A DNA stretch of 40,500 nt from Nitrospirota bacterium (GTDB lineage Bacteria; Nitrospirota; Thermodesulfovibrionia; Thermodesulfovibrionales; Magnetobacteriaceae), in contig JADFXF010000002.1 in NCBI GenBank assembly GCA_015233685.1, positions 1 through 40,500 of the forward strand. Reading direction: 5' to 3'. How positions within the stretch are numbered: the first letter of the stretch is position 1; every line of letters starts with the position of its first letter. This document shows positions 27,003 through 35,417 of the stretch, piece after piece. Below the pieces are notes generated by a model. It did no database searches, was not told the origin of the DNA, and saw only the letters and a program-made list of their open reading frames with translations. Both the position numbers and the translations under genes were made by a program.

Positions 27003-28598
27003 TTAGTGCGCCTTTACGGTTGTGTCCGCCGGTTTGCCATACTCATAAGGCCCATCGGTAATTGTGGGAATTTGCTCGAAATTGTAAAACGGTGGTGGCG
27101 ATGGAATCTGCCACTCAAGCGAGAGTGAGTTCCACGGATTGGCCGGTGCCTTCTCTCCCTTTATCGCCGAATGGACGAAGTTATAAAGGGTCATGAGAAA
27201 TCCTGCGATAGTGATATAGGAGAATATTACGGCAATTCTCATCTCTCCGGCGTACTGCGACGGCAACTTCCAGTACCTTCTTGGAATGCCGTCATAGCCG
27301 AGGTGAAACTGTGGCAGAAAGGCAATCATAGCCCCAATGAGGGTTATCCAAAATGCCGTCTTGCCGAGCTTTTCGTTGTACATCTTGCCGGTAAACTTAG
27401 GGAACCAGTAGTATATCGCGCCCATGCACAACATGGACATGCTTATTGCCAGCACGTAGTGGAAATGCGCCACGACCCAGTGCGTGTCATGTACCTGAAT
27501 GTCAAAGCCGAGCAGTCCGTTTGCTATGCCGGTAACTCCGCCAATCGTAAACAAGGATATAAACCCAAGGGCGTGAAGCATAGGGGTTTTTAAGTCTATT
27601 GAACCCTTGTGCAACGTCGCCAGCCAGTTAAATGTCTTAATGCCGGTCGGTACTCCAATTGCAATCGTACCCCACATAAACACTACCCTTGTCCAGTTTA
27701 GGGTACCGGCGACATACAGGTGATGTACCCAAGTCTCAAACCCCACGACTGTGATTATCATTATGGCAATAGCCATGCTGGTGTAGCCATAAATCCTCTT
27801 TCTTGAAAAAGTCGAGATTATGTCCGACACTATGCCAAACACCGGAAGCGCTACCACATAAACCGCCGGATGGGCGTAAAACCAGAACAGATGCTCATAG
27901 AGAATCGGACTTCCACCCTTAGTGCCGTCATAAAAACTCGTCCCAAGGTACTTGTCAAAAAGCAGCAGGGTAACCGCGGCGGCCAGTACCGGAACGCCTA
28001 CGAGCTGTATGATAAACCCTCCGAAAAGTCCCCACACCGTGAGGTTCAGCCTTCCCCAAGTCATCCCCGGCGCCCTTAGTGTGATTATCGTCGTGATGAA
28101 ATTAACCGCGCCGGCAATACTTGATGCCCCGAGCAGATGCACCGCAAATACATAAAACGCGGTATTGGCCGGGCCTACGATTGAATAGGGCGGATAACCT
28201 GTCCAGCCGGTGTCAAGCCTTCCCGGCAGTATAAGCGCCATAACCGCTATCAATCCCGCCCCAACATACAGCCAGAAGCTGAGGGCGTTGAGCCGCGGAA
28301 AGGCAACATCGTGCGCGCCTATCATCAGGGGTATCATATAGTTGGCAAGAAACCCAAGCAGCACCGGTATCATCCAAAACAGCACCATTGCCGCGCCGTG
28401 AATCGTAAAGGCCGTGTTGTAGAGGTCGGCGTCAATTATCACTTTTTTGGTAATATCAAGCTGCTCCGTTCTCATTATAAACGCCAGAAGCAACCCCACT
28501 ACGAAAAACACCAGCGATGTGACCAGATACATAACCCCAATCTTCTTATGGTCTGTCGTCAGAAGCCACGACTTAAACCCAGTAGGTTGTGTACTCAT
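27003..28598 (-). CDS. ctaD: Cytochrome c oxidase subunit I (haem-copper oxidase, A-type)
   Basis: This 531-residue integral membrane subunit holds the low-spin haem and the haem/CuB centre that reduces oxygen. Ligands are visible: H67 (TIHGAA), CuB H243 (YAHPAVY, with cross-linked Y247) and H292-H293 (WVHHLY), and haem ligands H378 and H380 (VAHFHYVL). The K-channel lysine K321 (VPTGIKTFNWLATL) is kept. In the D-channel the usual Glu of HPEVY is Ala245, and the segment reads YAHPAV, so the enzyme resembles the A2 group (YSHPxV) with Ser replaced by Ala. It lies last in the cox operon, 14 bases after subunit II. Confidence 0.95.
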   Translation of the reverse strand: MSTQPTGFKSWLLTTDHKKIGVMYLVTSLVFFVVGLLLAFIMRTEQLDITKKVIIDADLYNTAFTIHGAAMVLFWMIPVLLGFLANYMIPLMIGAHDVAFPRLNALSFWLYVGAGLIAVMALILPGRLDTGWTGYPPYSIVGPANTAFYVFAVHLLGASSIAGAVNFITTIITLRAPGMTWGRLNLTVWGLFGGFIIQLVGVPVLAAAVTLLLFDKYLGTSFYDGTKGGSPILYEHLFWFYAHPAVYVVALPVFGIVSDIISTFSRKRIYGYTSMAIAIMIITVVGFETWVHHLYVAGTLNWTRVVFMWGTIAIGVPTGIKTFNWLATLHKGSIDLKTPMLHALGFISLFTIGGVTGIANGLLGFDIQVHDTHWVVAHFHYVLAISMSMLCMGAIYYWFPKFTGKMYNEKLGKTAFWITLIGAMIAFLPQFHLGYDGIPRRYWKLPSQYAGEMRIAVIFSYITIAGFLMTLYNFVHSAIKGEKAPANPWNSLSLEWQIPSPPPFYNFEQIPTITDGPYEYGKPADTTVKAH

Positions 28599-28612
28599 AT
28601 TTTTAGCCTCCT

Positions 28613-29596
28613 TTATTTTAATGTGTTTATGTAAGCCGCGATAGCTTCATATTCTTCTTTGGCCAGTGCGTTGGGGGGCATTATGTGGCCGAACCCCTTT
28701 ACCGGCTTTGCCTTCGGGTCTGCTATTTTCTCTTTGACGAATGCCTCGTCAATGACGACTTTCGTGCCGTCTTCCAGTTCCTGGGACTTTCCTATGACGC
28801 CGTTTAAGGCAGGGCCAGCCTTTATCTCACCAGCTATACCGTGGCAGCCAAGGCAGCCAAGCCGCTCGACAAGCTCCTTGCCCTTTGTCTCAGGCGTGAG
28901 GGCAGCCACTGTTGTGCCTTCGCCCTTTTGCTTCTTAACCCACGCGTCGTAGTCCTCTTGTTTCATCACAATAACCTTTGCAAGCATAGACGAATGCCCT
29001 GAGCCGCAATACTCCGCGCAATAAACCGGATACTCCCCCGGTTCCTTTGCCGAAAACCAGAGATACGTATTCTCGCCCGGAACCATGTCCTCTCGGGTTC
29101 TAAAGGCCGGCAGGGCAAAATCGTGTATCACGTCCTTGCTTGAAAGATTTACCTTTACGTTGCCCACAGGTACGCGCAGTTCGTTTATTGTCTTAATCCC
29201 CTCAGGGGAGTACATCTCAAAGCCGTACATAAAACCAACCGCCTTGACCTCGATATGGTCCTTTGGCACGTCTCTCAGATCATTAAAGACCGCCCACGAC
29301 TGAACTCCGAGCATAATGATTATTATCATCGGAACTATCGTCCACAGAATTTCAAGGGCGGTGTTTCCCACTATGTATGCTCCGGTTTCGTCCTTGTGCC
29401 TTCTCTTGTATTTAAATACGAAGTATATGAGCGGCACAGTAACTACCAGGTAAACGACTATTGACACCACCGCCCACGTCTTAAAGTGATTGTTCCACGC
29501 CTTGACCGGGTCAGCCACTCTTTCGGCTGCCGCTGCCGCATATGGCAGCGACACAAACAGCGCAGCCGTTAATAATCTCACCATTTGCTTTAGCAT
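28613..29596 (-). CDS. ctaC: Cytochrome c oxidase subunit II with fused cytochrome c domain
   Basis: Subunit II passes electrons to subunit I. The 327-residue protein has a signal peptide, two transmembrane helices (about 40-95), a cupredoxin domain with the CuA site (CAEYCGSGHSSM) and a C-terminal cytochrome c domain with CLGCHG and a distal methionine in GHIMPP. Such caa3-type fusion lets a soluble cytochrome c donate directly. It follows SCO, which inserts CuA copper, after 18 bases. Confidence 0.95.
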   Translation of the reverse strand: MLKQMVRLLTAALFVSLPYAAAAAERVADPVKAWNNHFKTWAVVSIVVYLVVTVPLIYFVFKYKRRHKDETGAYIVGNTALEILWTIVPMIIIIMLGVQSWAVFNDLRDVPKDHIEVKAVGFMYGFEMYSPEGIKTINELRVPVGNVKVNLSSKDVIHDFALPAFRTREDMVPGENTYLWFSAKEPGEYPVYCAEYCGSGHSSMLAKVIVMKQEDYDAWVKKQKGEGTTVAALTPETKGKELVERLGCLGCHGIAGEIKAGPALNGVIGKSQELEDGTKVVIDEAFVKEKIADPKAKPVKGFGHIMPPNALAKEEYEAIAAYINTLK

Positions 29597-29614
29597 CTTC
29601 TACCTCCTGATTTT

Positions 29615-30454
29615 TTAAGGGCTGAGTACTTCAGCCCGTCTTTGCTTTTTCAACTTCCTTGAGTATAAGAAAACTATTACCGCCGTAAAAATAGCGAATA
29701 CGAATCCTATAGTTTCAAGGATGAAGATCATGTTTATCCTGTAGCCGCCAATCTTTGTGTCATAAGTATAACACGCAAGGGCAACTTTGCCTACCACAGG
29801 GAACTTGCCGACTTTGCCGTCCGCGGCCTCAATCAGCGCCAGTCTTACGTCCATTGAGAGCGGATAGAGGCCGAACAGGTACCTCATAACCTTACCCTCC
29901 GGAGACAGAAATATATACACGTTTGGATGCACGAAGACCTTGTCCAGCGTCGAATAAAAAAACCTGTAACCGATGGCGTCTGTAAATCTTTTGGCCTCCG
30001 CGTCAGTCGTTACGGCAAACACCCATTTATCGAAGGACTCGGGCAGGGTGCCCTTCATCTTAATCCGCAGGTCATTGCGGAATTTCTGCGCGTCCGCCGG
30101 TGTTTCCCTGCCGTCGAAACTCAGCGTTATTACGTTGTAATCCTCGCCAAGCCTTAGTTTAGCGTCCTTCAGGGCGGTGGCCAGTCCCTCGTTCAGCACA
30201 GGGCACGACTGGGCGCACCTATAGTATATTATGGACAGGATAAACGGTTTTCCAGCGTATTTACTGAGGGTTATGGCGTTGCCCTTGTCATCGGTCATGC
30301 TGATGTTCGGTGCCGTTTTGCCCAGATAGTCGTCCTCTTTTATCTTCAGCACAGACGGGTCAAACTGAGTTGAATCGGCTGATGGCCCAAAACCCCACGC
30401 ATGAGTGGCGGCCAATAAGCACACGATTAACAAGATACGCGCTGCTTCTTTCAT
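29615..30454 (-). CDS. SCO1/SenC-type copper chaperone
   Basis: SCO proteins deliver copper to the CuA site of subunit II. The 279-residue protein has an N-terminal signal or anchor helix (about 5-20), a thioredoxin-like domain with YYRCAQSCPV (CxxxC) and a conserved histidine in VFVHPNVY. A further hydrophobic helix near the C-terminus (about 243-268) anchors it in the membrane. Its start overlaps the subunit III stop by four bases (ATGA). Position between subunits III and II supports a role in assembly. Confidence 0.9.
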   Translation of the reverse strand: MKEAARILLIVCLLAATHAWGFGPSADSTQFDPSVLKIKEDDYLGKTAPNISMTDDKGNAITLSKYAGKPFILSIIYYRCAQSCPVLNEGLATALKDAKLRLGEDYNVITLSFDGRETPADAQKFRNDLRIKMKGTLPESFDKWVFAVTTDAEAKRFTDAIGYRFFYSTLDKVFVHPNVYIFLSPEGKVMRYLFGLYPLSMDVRLALIEAADGKVGKFPVVGKVALACYTYDTKIGGYRINMIFILETIGFVFAIFTAVIVFLYSRKLKKQRRAEVLSP

Positions 30455-31254
30455 TGCCCTGCCTTAAGATACGGAACCACATATATCAACGACACGACCA
30501 AAAGCCAGACTATATCAACAAAGTGCCAATATAACCCTGTCACCTTCACCATTGTCTGGCGGTTCTTGCCGATTTTAGCGCCAGCCGCCAGAATCATACA
30601 AAATATCTGCATCAAAAGGCCGACGATGACGTGTGAACCGTGAAACCCCGTGATGGTGTAGAAAAACGTCCCATATTCATTCGTGCGGACGGTAAAGTTT
30701 TTCTCGGCTATCAACTCATGCCATTCGTAGGCCATGAACGCCATAAAGAGGGCGCCTAAAATCGTTGTCATTACCAGCCAGCCTTTGAATCCCCCCATGT
30801 CGCCATGAGCTAACTTCTCCTCGGCGTTATGTATGGTAAAACTCGACGAAAGGAGGAAAATTGTCATTAACACCGCAAGGCCGATAGGCGGCACGCCTTC
30901 GGGGGTGTTGGCCGGAGGCCATAGGTCTGTAAACAGCATGGCATACAAGTACCCGCCAAACAGCCCGCCAAACAGCGCAACCTCCGATACTATGAACACT
31001 ATTATCGCTAGTTTGCTTAACCCCGCATCCTCCTTTTTGGCGTGTACCTCGTTAAGCCACCCGAAAAGCCCAACAATCAATACCACTACCGCCACCCCGG
31101 CAAGCACAAGCCCCACTGAGGACAAACCCCACGAGAACGCCGTCATAAACGATATAGGTATCAGAAACGCCCCTACCGCCGTTATCAACGGCCATACGCT
31201 TAGCTCTACCTGGTGGTGTACCGCTTTTGTTCCACCGTGCATGACATTTTCCAT
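30451..31254 (-). CDS. ctaE: Cytochrome c oxidase subunit III
   Basis: The 267-residue protein is hydrophobic with about seven transmembrane segments. FTIHNAEEKLAHGD, FYTITGFHGSHVIVG and GLYWHFVDIVWLLVVSLIYV are the standard family segments, including the conserved HxxH-like and WHFVD elements. It stabilises subunit I and is not itself a redox carrier. It is the first structural gene after the Rrf2 regulator. Confidence 0.94.
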   Translation of the reverse strand: MENVMHGGTKAVHHQVELSVWPLITAVGAFLIPISFMTAFSWGLSSVGLVLAGVAVVVLIVGLFGWLNEVHAKKEDAGLSKLAIIVFIVSEVALFGGLFGGYLYAMLFTDLWPPANTPEGVPPIGLAVLMTIFLLSSSFTIHNAEEKLAHGDMGGFKGWLVMTTILGALFMAFMAYEWHELIAEKNFTVRTNEYGTFFYTITGFHGSHVIVGLLMQIFCMILAAGAKIGKNRQTMVKVTGLYWHFVDIVWLLVVSLIYVVPYLKAGQ

Positions 31255-31277
31255 TTCTTAGCCCCTCCTGATTGTTA

Positions 31278-31718
31278 TTATTGCACTCCTGATGGAGTTT
31301 TGCCTGTGACACTGTTTTCATATTTTTTTGCCAGTGTTGCGAAGTCAATTTGTTTTAACCGCTGTTGCACCATCTGTTTTATCTCAAGCCAGATGGGAAA
31401 TGTTGGACAATCCTGCATCAACTCACACCTGCCCTCTTCCGTTGTACACTTGTTTATCACTATTTTCCCGCTTATGGCCTCAACCACATCAAGTACGGTT
31501 ATGTCGCATGGGGCTTTTGTCAGGACAAACCCGCCTTTTGCCCCTCTGATTGACTCTACAATACCGCCCTTTGTCAGTTTTTGCAGTATCTTTGCCAGAA
31601 AACTCGCCGGTATGAGCTTCTCTTTAGCTATCTCACTAATGACAAAGGTTTTTTCCGGATTTCCCGACATAAACAATATACACCTCACCGCATAGTCCGT
31701 ATCTCTGTTAATTACCAA
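31278..31718 (-). CDS. Rrf2-family transcriptional regulator
   Basis: The 146-residue protein has the Rrf2 winged helix (DTDYAVRCILFM, then SFLAKILQKLTKGGIVESIRGAKGGFVL) and three cysteines in KCTTEEGRCELMQDCPTF that match the iron-sulfur ligands of sensing members such as IscR, RsrR or NsrR. It would sense iron-sulfur status, nitric oxide or redox state and regulate the oxidase operon just downstream (23 bases). The start is a TTG at 31718 preceded by GGTGG; the usual family start is M-x-L-T-x-x-x-Y-A. Which signal it senses cannot be told from sequence. Confidence 0.88.
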   Translation of the reverse strand: MVINRDTDYAVRCILFMSGNPEKTFVISEIAKEKLIPASFLAKILQKLTKGGIVESIRGAKGGFVLTKAPCDITVLDVVEAISGKIVINKCTTEEGRCELMQDCPTFPIWLEIKQMVQQRLKQIDFATLAKKYENSVTGKTPSGVQ

Positions 31719-31795
31719 AGTCCACCCCCGAAATCATAGCTGTTAATGTTACCCCCTCATAGCTTCAAATGTACCCAATTGCCACGATGGATTAA

Positions 31796-31823
31796 GATAT
31801 ATTAAGAGGACTTGTGTTGTCAA
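31796..31823 (-). promoter_or_regulatory. Candidate promoter for the rrf2-cox operon
   Basis: On the minus strand TTGACA (31823-31818) and TATATC (31801-31796) lie 16 bases apart, about 80 bases before the rrf2 start. The -35 is perfect. It is divergent from the candidate promoter of the large exported protein gene. Confidence 0.5.
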
Positions 31824-31848
31824 GTATTTTTTTGTGGTTACCATAGAC

Positions 31849-31878
31849 TTGACTTTTGCTAAAAAACATTTATATATT
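31849..31878 (+). promoter_or_regulatory. Candidate promoter for the large exported repeat protein
   Basis: TTGACT (31849-31854) and TATATT (31873-31878) have an 18-base spacer and lie about 70 bases before the preferred start. Each hexamer differs from consensus at one position. Confidence 0.5.
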
Positions 31879-31946
31879 ACATACGTGAGGGTGTGCGTTA
31901 AAACGAGGCTGTGTTTGTACGTATGTGTACATATGGAGGGGCAGAG

Positions 31947-34900
31947 ATGGTAACGCCGCGGCATAATATGAGAACACTTCAGATGTCAAAATATAATGTG
32001 TGTTGTTCGGCCCTGCGCGTGTTGCTGTTGTGTGGTGTAATGGTGTCGGTTGTGATATTCATAGCGGCGGATGCGTTTGGCTACACAGACCTTTGCGGCT
32101 ATACATGGACACAGCACAAGAATATCGGACTGGGATCGAATAACTATGGACAGGGATATTGGTGGAGGGTAGCTGCGTCAGATAATGGGACTAGCCTCGC
32201 CGCGATAGAATATGGGGGATATATTTATACGTCAGGCGACGGTGGTGACAATTGGACAAAACAGACAACCGCCGGACAGAGGCCCTGGTACTCAATTACG
32301 TCGTCTGCTGATGGAAGCCGCCTTGCCGCCGTTGACAGTGATGGTTCTTATTCAGGACATGTTTGGACTTCGAATGATTATGGCGTTTCATGGACCAAGG
32401 ATAATATCACTCAGGCCAGCATAGTGCCCCACAGTTTTAACTGGGTGGCTATAGCCTCGTCAGCCAGTGGGGCAGCCCTGCATGCCCTGGATTACGATGG
32501 CAATGTTTTTAACGGCGTATCGGCAGACGGTGGCAACTGGACCTGGACTGAAACCGACAATACCACATTCATTTGTACCTCGACGATACCCCGCTGCCAA
32601 TTTTACTCAATAGCGGTGTCACGCAATGGAAGCATCGTAGTTATCGGCACTACAAACGAATTTCTTTATGAATCGTCTGACGGCGGTACGACATGGGTAA
32701 GAGATGTTGAAACTACCGATGAGGCGAAGCGATACTGGTGGGGCCTGGCGAGGCCTTTGATTTTGAACAATGCCGTTGCGGTATTCGGTGTGGATGGCGT
32801 TGGGGGGAATGTTGTACCTGAGGACGATGAAACACACATAGCTAACATGGGCAGCACAAACCTGACATCTATCTCATGGTCTGATTATCTTGATGAGAAT
32901 GCCGGTGCTCAATTATATTTCACCGTTACCGATTTTGGTTTTGGCGGCTCTGGCGGGTATATTTATACGACGCCTACATACAACACGACCAATGGTTTCG
33001 GCATATGGTCAAAGGAAACCAACTTGTTTGACAAGGACAACACAACCAAAAACGTCAGCAAACAACAGTGGTCTTCAATTGTGGCAGGGACACAAAATGA
33101 TGAGATCAGGCTTGCCGCCACTACTTTTGGGGGATATATCTATACCCGCACACAAAACCATCCATCTTATCCTGTTGTCATTGACAATGGTACCGGCACC
33201 GGCAGAGGGACAGTGTACTCCTCATCCGGCCCTATAGTCTGGGGTCCGCCGTCTTCAACCAGCACCAATGTCGGCACTGCTATCTATAATTGCCCCAACT
33301 ACATAACTCTGACGGCTATCCCAAACACTGTCGGCAACGACGAGTTTGATGGCTGGGTAGGGTGTGATAACACAACAAGCGGTGCGAAATGCACCCTGAT
33401 GATGACGTCGGTTAAGAATATTGCCGCCGTATTTGGCAATGCCAGGACAGACCATGTAATGACTGTGGCCGTAACGACTGACAACGGCACGGTAACGAGC
33501 AGCCCCACTGGAATCAACTGCAGCGGGGCGGGAAGTTCCTGCAATTCCAATTTCCCCGATAATTATACGGTAACACTTACGGCAACACCGGACACGGGTT
33601 ATTATGCGAGTTGGACAGGGTGTGATAACGCAACCGGTTACCAATGTTTTGTTACAATGTTATCAAACAAATCCGTATCGGTGGCGTTTGCGGCTGCTGC
33701 CTTTTCTTATTCCCTTAGTGTCAGCGAAACTGGAACTGGCACAGGGACAATTACAAGTTCTCCATCGGGGATAAGCTGCGGTGCCAACTGCTCTTTCACC
33801 TATACCTCCGGCACGTCTGTAACGCTTACGGCAACGCCTGACTCCGGCAGTAGTTTTTTAAGCTGGACAGGGTGTGATTCTACAAACGGCTCTCAGTGTA
33901 CGGTTGTGGTGTCGGCGAATAGATCCGTATCAGCGGCATTTTTGGCGGGGCAGTTGTCTTATACATTGTCTGTGGCAAAGACCGGAGTGGGTACAGGGAC
34001 AGTTGCGAGTTCCCCGTCGGGGATAAGCTGCGGTTCTGTTTGTTATAGCTCTTTTGCCGTCGGCACATCCGTAATTCTCTCGGCAGTGCCTGACGCCGGG
34101 TTTAGTTTATCAGGCTGGACGGGGTGTGATAGCACAAGCAGTTCACTATGCACTGTTGCAATATCATCGAATAAAACCGTGGCGGCGGCATTTTCGCAAT
34201 CAGCCGAGTTTGGCACTGCCTCGTCAGGCCTCAGCTCTGTATACAGTCAATACGCTACTTTGTTTGGCGCTAAATCAGGTAGTGTAACGGTAGGGACATC
34301 GGCGGGCGGGACGTACTATATCCAATGGTTTACCAATGGTACGGCCATAATAGCGTGGTCTGATGGGTATATATATTACTACCCCGGCAGCGGTTCGTCA
34401 ATGTCTATGGGAATTACATGGAAAACAACGAGTGACTCTGCCCTGGCGGCCATGTGGATTAGCTCGTTTTATAATCAATACACGTCATTTTTTGGCACGG
34501 CCTCAGGTGGAGTGACGGCTGGTGCGTCAGTAGGCGGGACGTACTATATCCAATGGTATGCCAATGGTTCGGCAATAATAGCGTGGACTGATGGATACAT
34601 GTATTTCTATTATGGCGGCAACTCGTACCCTTTTAATATGCCATGGAAAACCATCAGCACCGCTGATAAGGCAAGCGCGGGGATTAGTAAAGTATATAGC
34701 CCATATGCCTCTTATTTTGGCGCTGTATCCGGAGGCCTAGTCACCGTGTCATCATGGAACGGCACATACTACATCCAATGGTTTGCAAATGGAACTGCCC
34801 TCCTGGCGGGGGCGGATGGATATGTTTACGCCTTTGATGGAACAAATTGGTACAGCTCAGGGGTTACGTGGCAGACAACCACCCCCTATGATAAGGCAAG

Positions 34901-35105
34901 CTCGAAGATAAATTCCCTTTATACCTTGTCCAGCGGATATTTTGGCATGAAATACGGCATCATAACCGGCGGAGCAATGCCAATCGGGACATACTATATG
35001 CAGTGGTTTATGAATGGTACGGCAATAATAGCGTGGACTGATGGGAATATGTACTATATTGACAGCACCGGAATCTGGCACTCTTTTGGGACGACATGGA
35101 AATAG
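31947..35105 (+). CDS. Large exported protein: Asp-box repeats, bacterial repeats and four TYYIQWF modules
   Basis: ATG 31947 follows GGAGGGG and gives 1,052 residues; an upstream GTG at 31911 has no ribosome site. A signal or anchor segment (about residues 20-45) comes first. Residues up to about 400 hold Asp-box-like repeats (SGDGGDNWTK, SNDYGVSWTK, SSDGGTTWVR), as in sialidase-type beta-propellers. Then come about four bacterial-repeat units, roughly 80 residues each, with paired cysteines and the LTATPDSGSSF--WTGCD pattern. Four C-terminal modules of about 72 residues share TYYIQWF-NG-AI-AW-DGY. The modules match those at 20355-21467. I see no catalytic motif or cell-wall anchor. It is likely secreted or on the surface; the role is unknown. 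It ends WK and a TAG, inside the repeat that flanks the following mobile element. Confidence 0.85.
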   Translation: MVTPRHNMRTLQMSKYNVCCSALRVLLLCGVMVSVVIFIAADAFGYTDLCGYTWTQHKNIGLGSNNYGQGYWWRVAASDNGTSLAAIEYGGYIYTSGDGGDNWTKQTTAGQRPWYSITSSADGSRLAAVDSDGSYSGHVWTSNDYGVSWTKDNITQASIVPHSFNWVAIASSASGAALHALDYDGNVFNGVSADGGNWTWTETDNTTFICTSTIPRCQFYSIAVSRNGSIVVIGTTNEFLYESSDGGTTWVRDVETTDEAKRYWWGLARPLILNNAVAVFGVDGVGGNVVPEDDETHIANMGSTNLTSISWSDYLDENAGAQLYFTVTDFGFGGSGGYIYTTPTYNTTNGFGIWSKETNLFDKDNTTKNVSKQQWSSIVAGTQNDEIRLAATTFGGYIYTRTQNHPSYPVVIDNGTGTGRGTVYSSSGPIVWGPPSSTSTNVGTAIYNCPNYITLTAIPNTVGNDEFDGWVGCDNTTSGAKCTLMMTSVKNIAAVFGNARTDHVMTVAVTTDNGTVTSSPTGINCSGAGSSCNSNFPDNYTVTLTATPDTGYYASWTGCDNATGYQCFVTMLSNKSVSVAFAAAAFSYSLSVSETGTGTGTITSSPSGISCGANCSFTYTSGTSVTLTATPDSGSSFLSWTGCDSTNGSQCTVVVSANRSVSAAFLAGQLSYTLSVAKTGVGTGTVASSPSGISCGSVCYSSFAVGTSVILSAVPDAGFSLSGWTGCDSTSSSLCTVAISSNKTVAAAFSQSAEFGTASSGLSSVYSQYATLFGAKSGSVTVGTSAGGTYYIQWFTNGTAIIAWSDGYIYYYPGSGSSMSMGITWKTTSDSALAAMWISSFYNQYTSFFGTASGGVTAGASVGGTYYIQWYANGSAIIAWTDGYMYFYYGGNSYPFNMPWKTISTADKASAGISKVYSPYASYFGAVSGGLVTVSSWNGTYYIQWFANGTALLAGADGYVYAFDGTNWYSSGVTWQTTTPYDKASSKINSLYTLSSGYFGMKYGIITGGAMPIGTYYMQWFMNGTAIIAWTDGNMYYIDSTGIWHSFGTTWK

Positions 35106-35413
35106 GCTGCGGTAAATTTGTTCTCCATCATAAGTAAGCGGTAGTTGCTTAGATTGTTGTCATCATTGTCCCTTTCCGTATTGTCCCTTTCCGTCATTCC
35201 GGCTTGTCCGGAATCGTCCCTTAAATGGTTGTTTCATGATGATTATGATTTTGCCTATTCTGAGGTATAAGGACAGATTCCGGACAAGCCGGAATGACAA
35301 AATGAGGCCGGAATGACGGACTAAGAAAAGGACAGTCCATAAATCGTTGCAACTTCCAATGAGAACTTGTTTTATCCGTCAGAACAAATTTATCGTGTGG
35401 AAATAGGCTGCGG
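35097..35413. mobile_element. MITE-like element with terminal inverted repeats and flanking direct repeats
   Basis: The 16-mer TGGAAATAGGCTGCGG occurs at 35097-35112 and again at 35398-35413. Between them the ends read TAAATTTGTTCT (35113-35124) and AGAACAAATTTA (35381-35392), perfect inverted repeats that extend to 15 bases with one mismatch. The inside carries no credible gene. Short size, inverted ends and duplicated target-like flanks are typical of non-autonomous elements. The left copy contains the stop codon of the large exported protein. The right copy ends five bases before the stop of the ATPase gene. It fills the 312-base gene-free gap. Confidence 0.6.
35193..35298. repeat. Perfect 23-base inverted repeat nested in the element
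   Basis: The stretch 35193-35215, beginning GTCATTCCGGC, is perfectly complementary to 35276-35298, ending GCCGGAATGAC. A third partial copy (GGCCGGAATGAC) lies at 35307-35318. Each arm is itself partly palindromic (TTCCGG-CCGGAA type). Such GTCATTCCGG palindromes are commonly dispersed through genomes as REP-like or BIME-type units. Confidence 0.75.
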
Positions 35414-35417
35414 CCTT

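Noticed and set aside
31911-31946. GTG 31911 as the start of the large exported protein
   Set aside because: No ribosome site there, while GGAGGGG is well placed before ATG 31947.
34206-35103. Calling the C-terminal modules LGFP repeats
   Set aside because: Only scattered positions agree and the unit length differs (72 against about 54), so a firm name is not supported.
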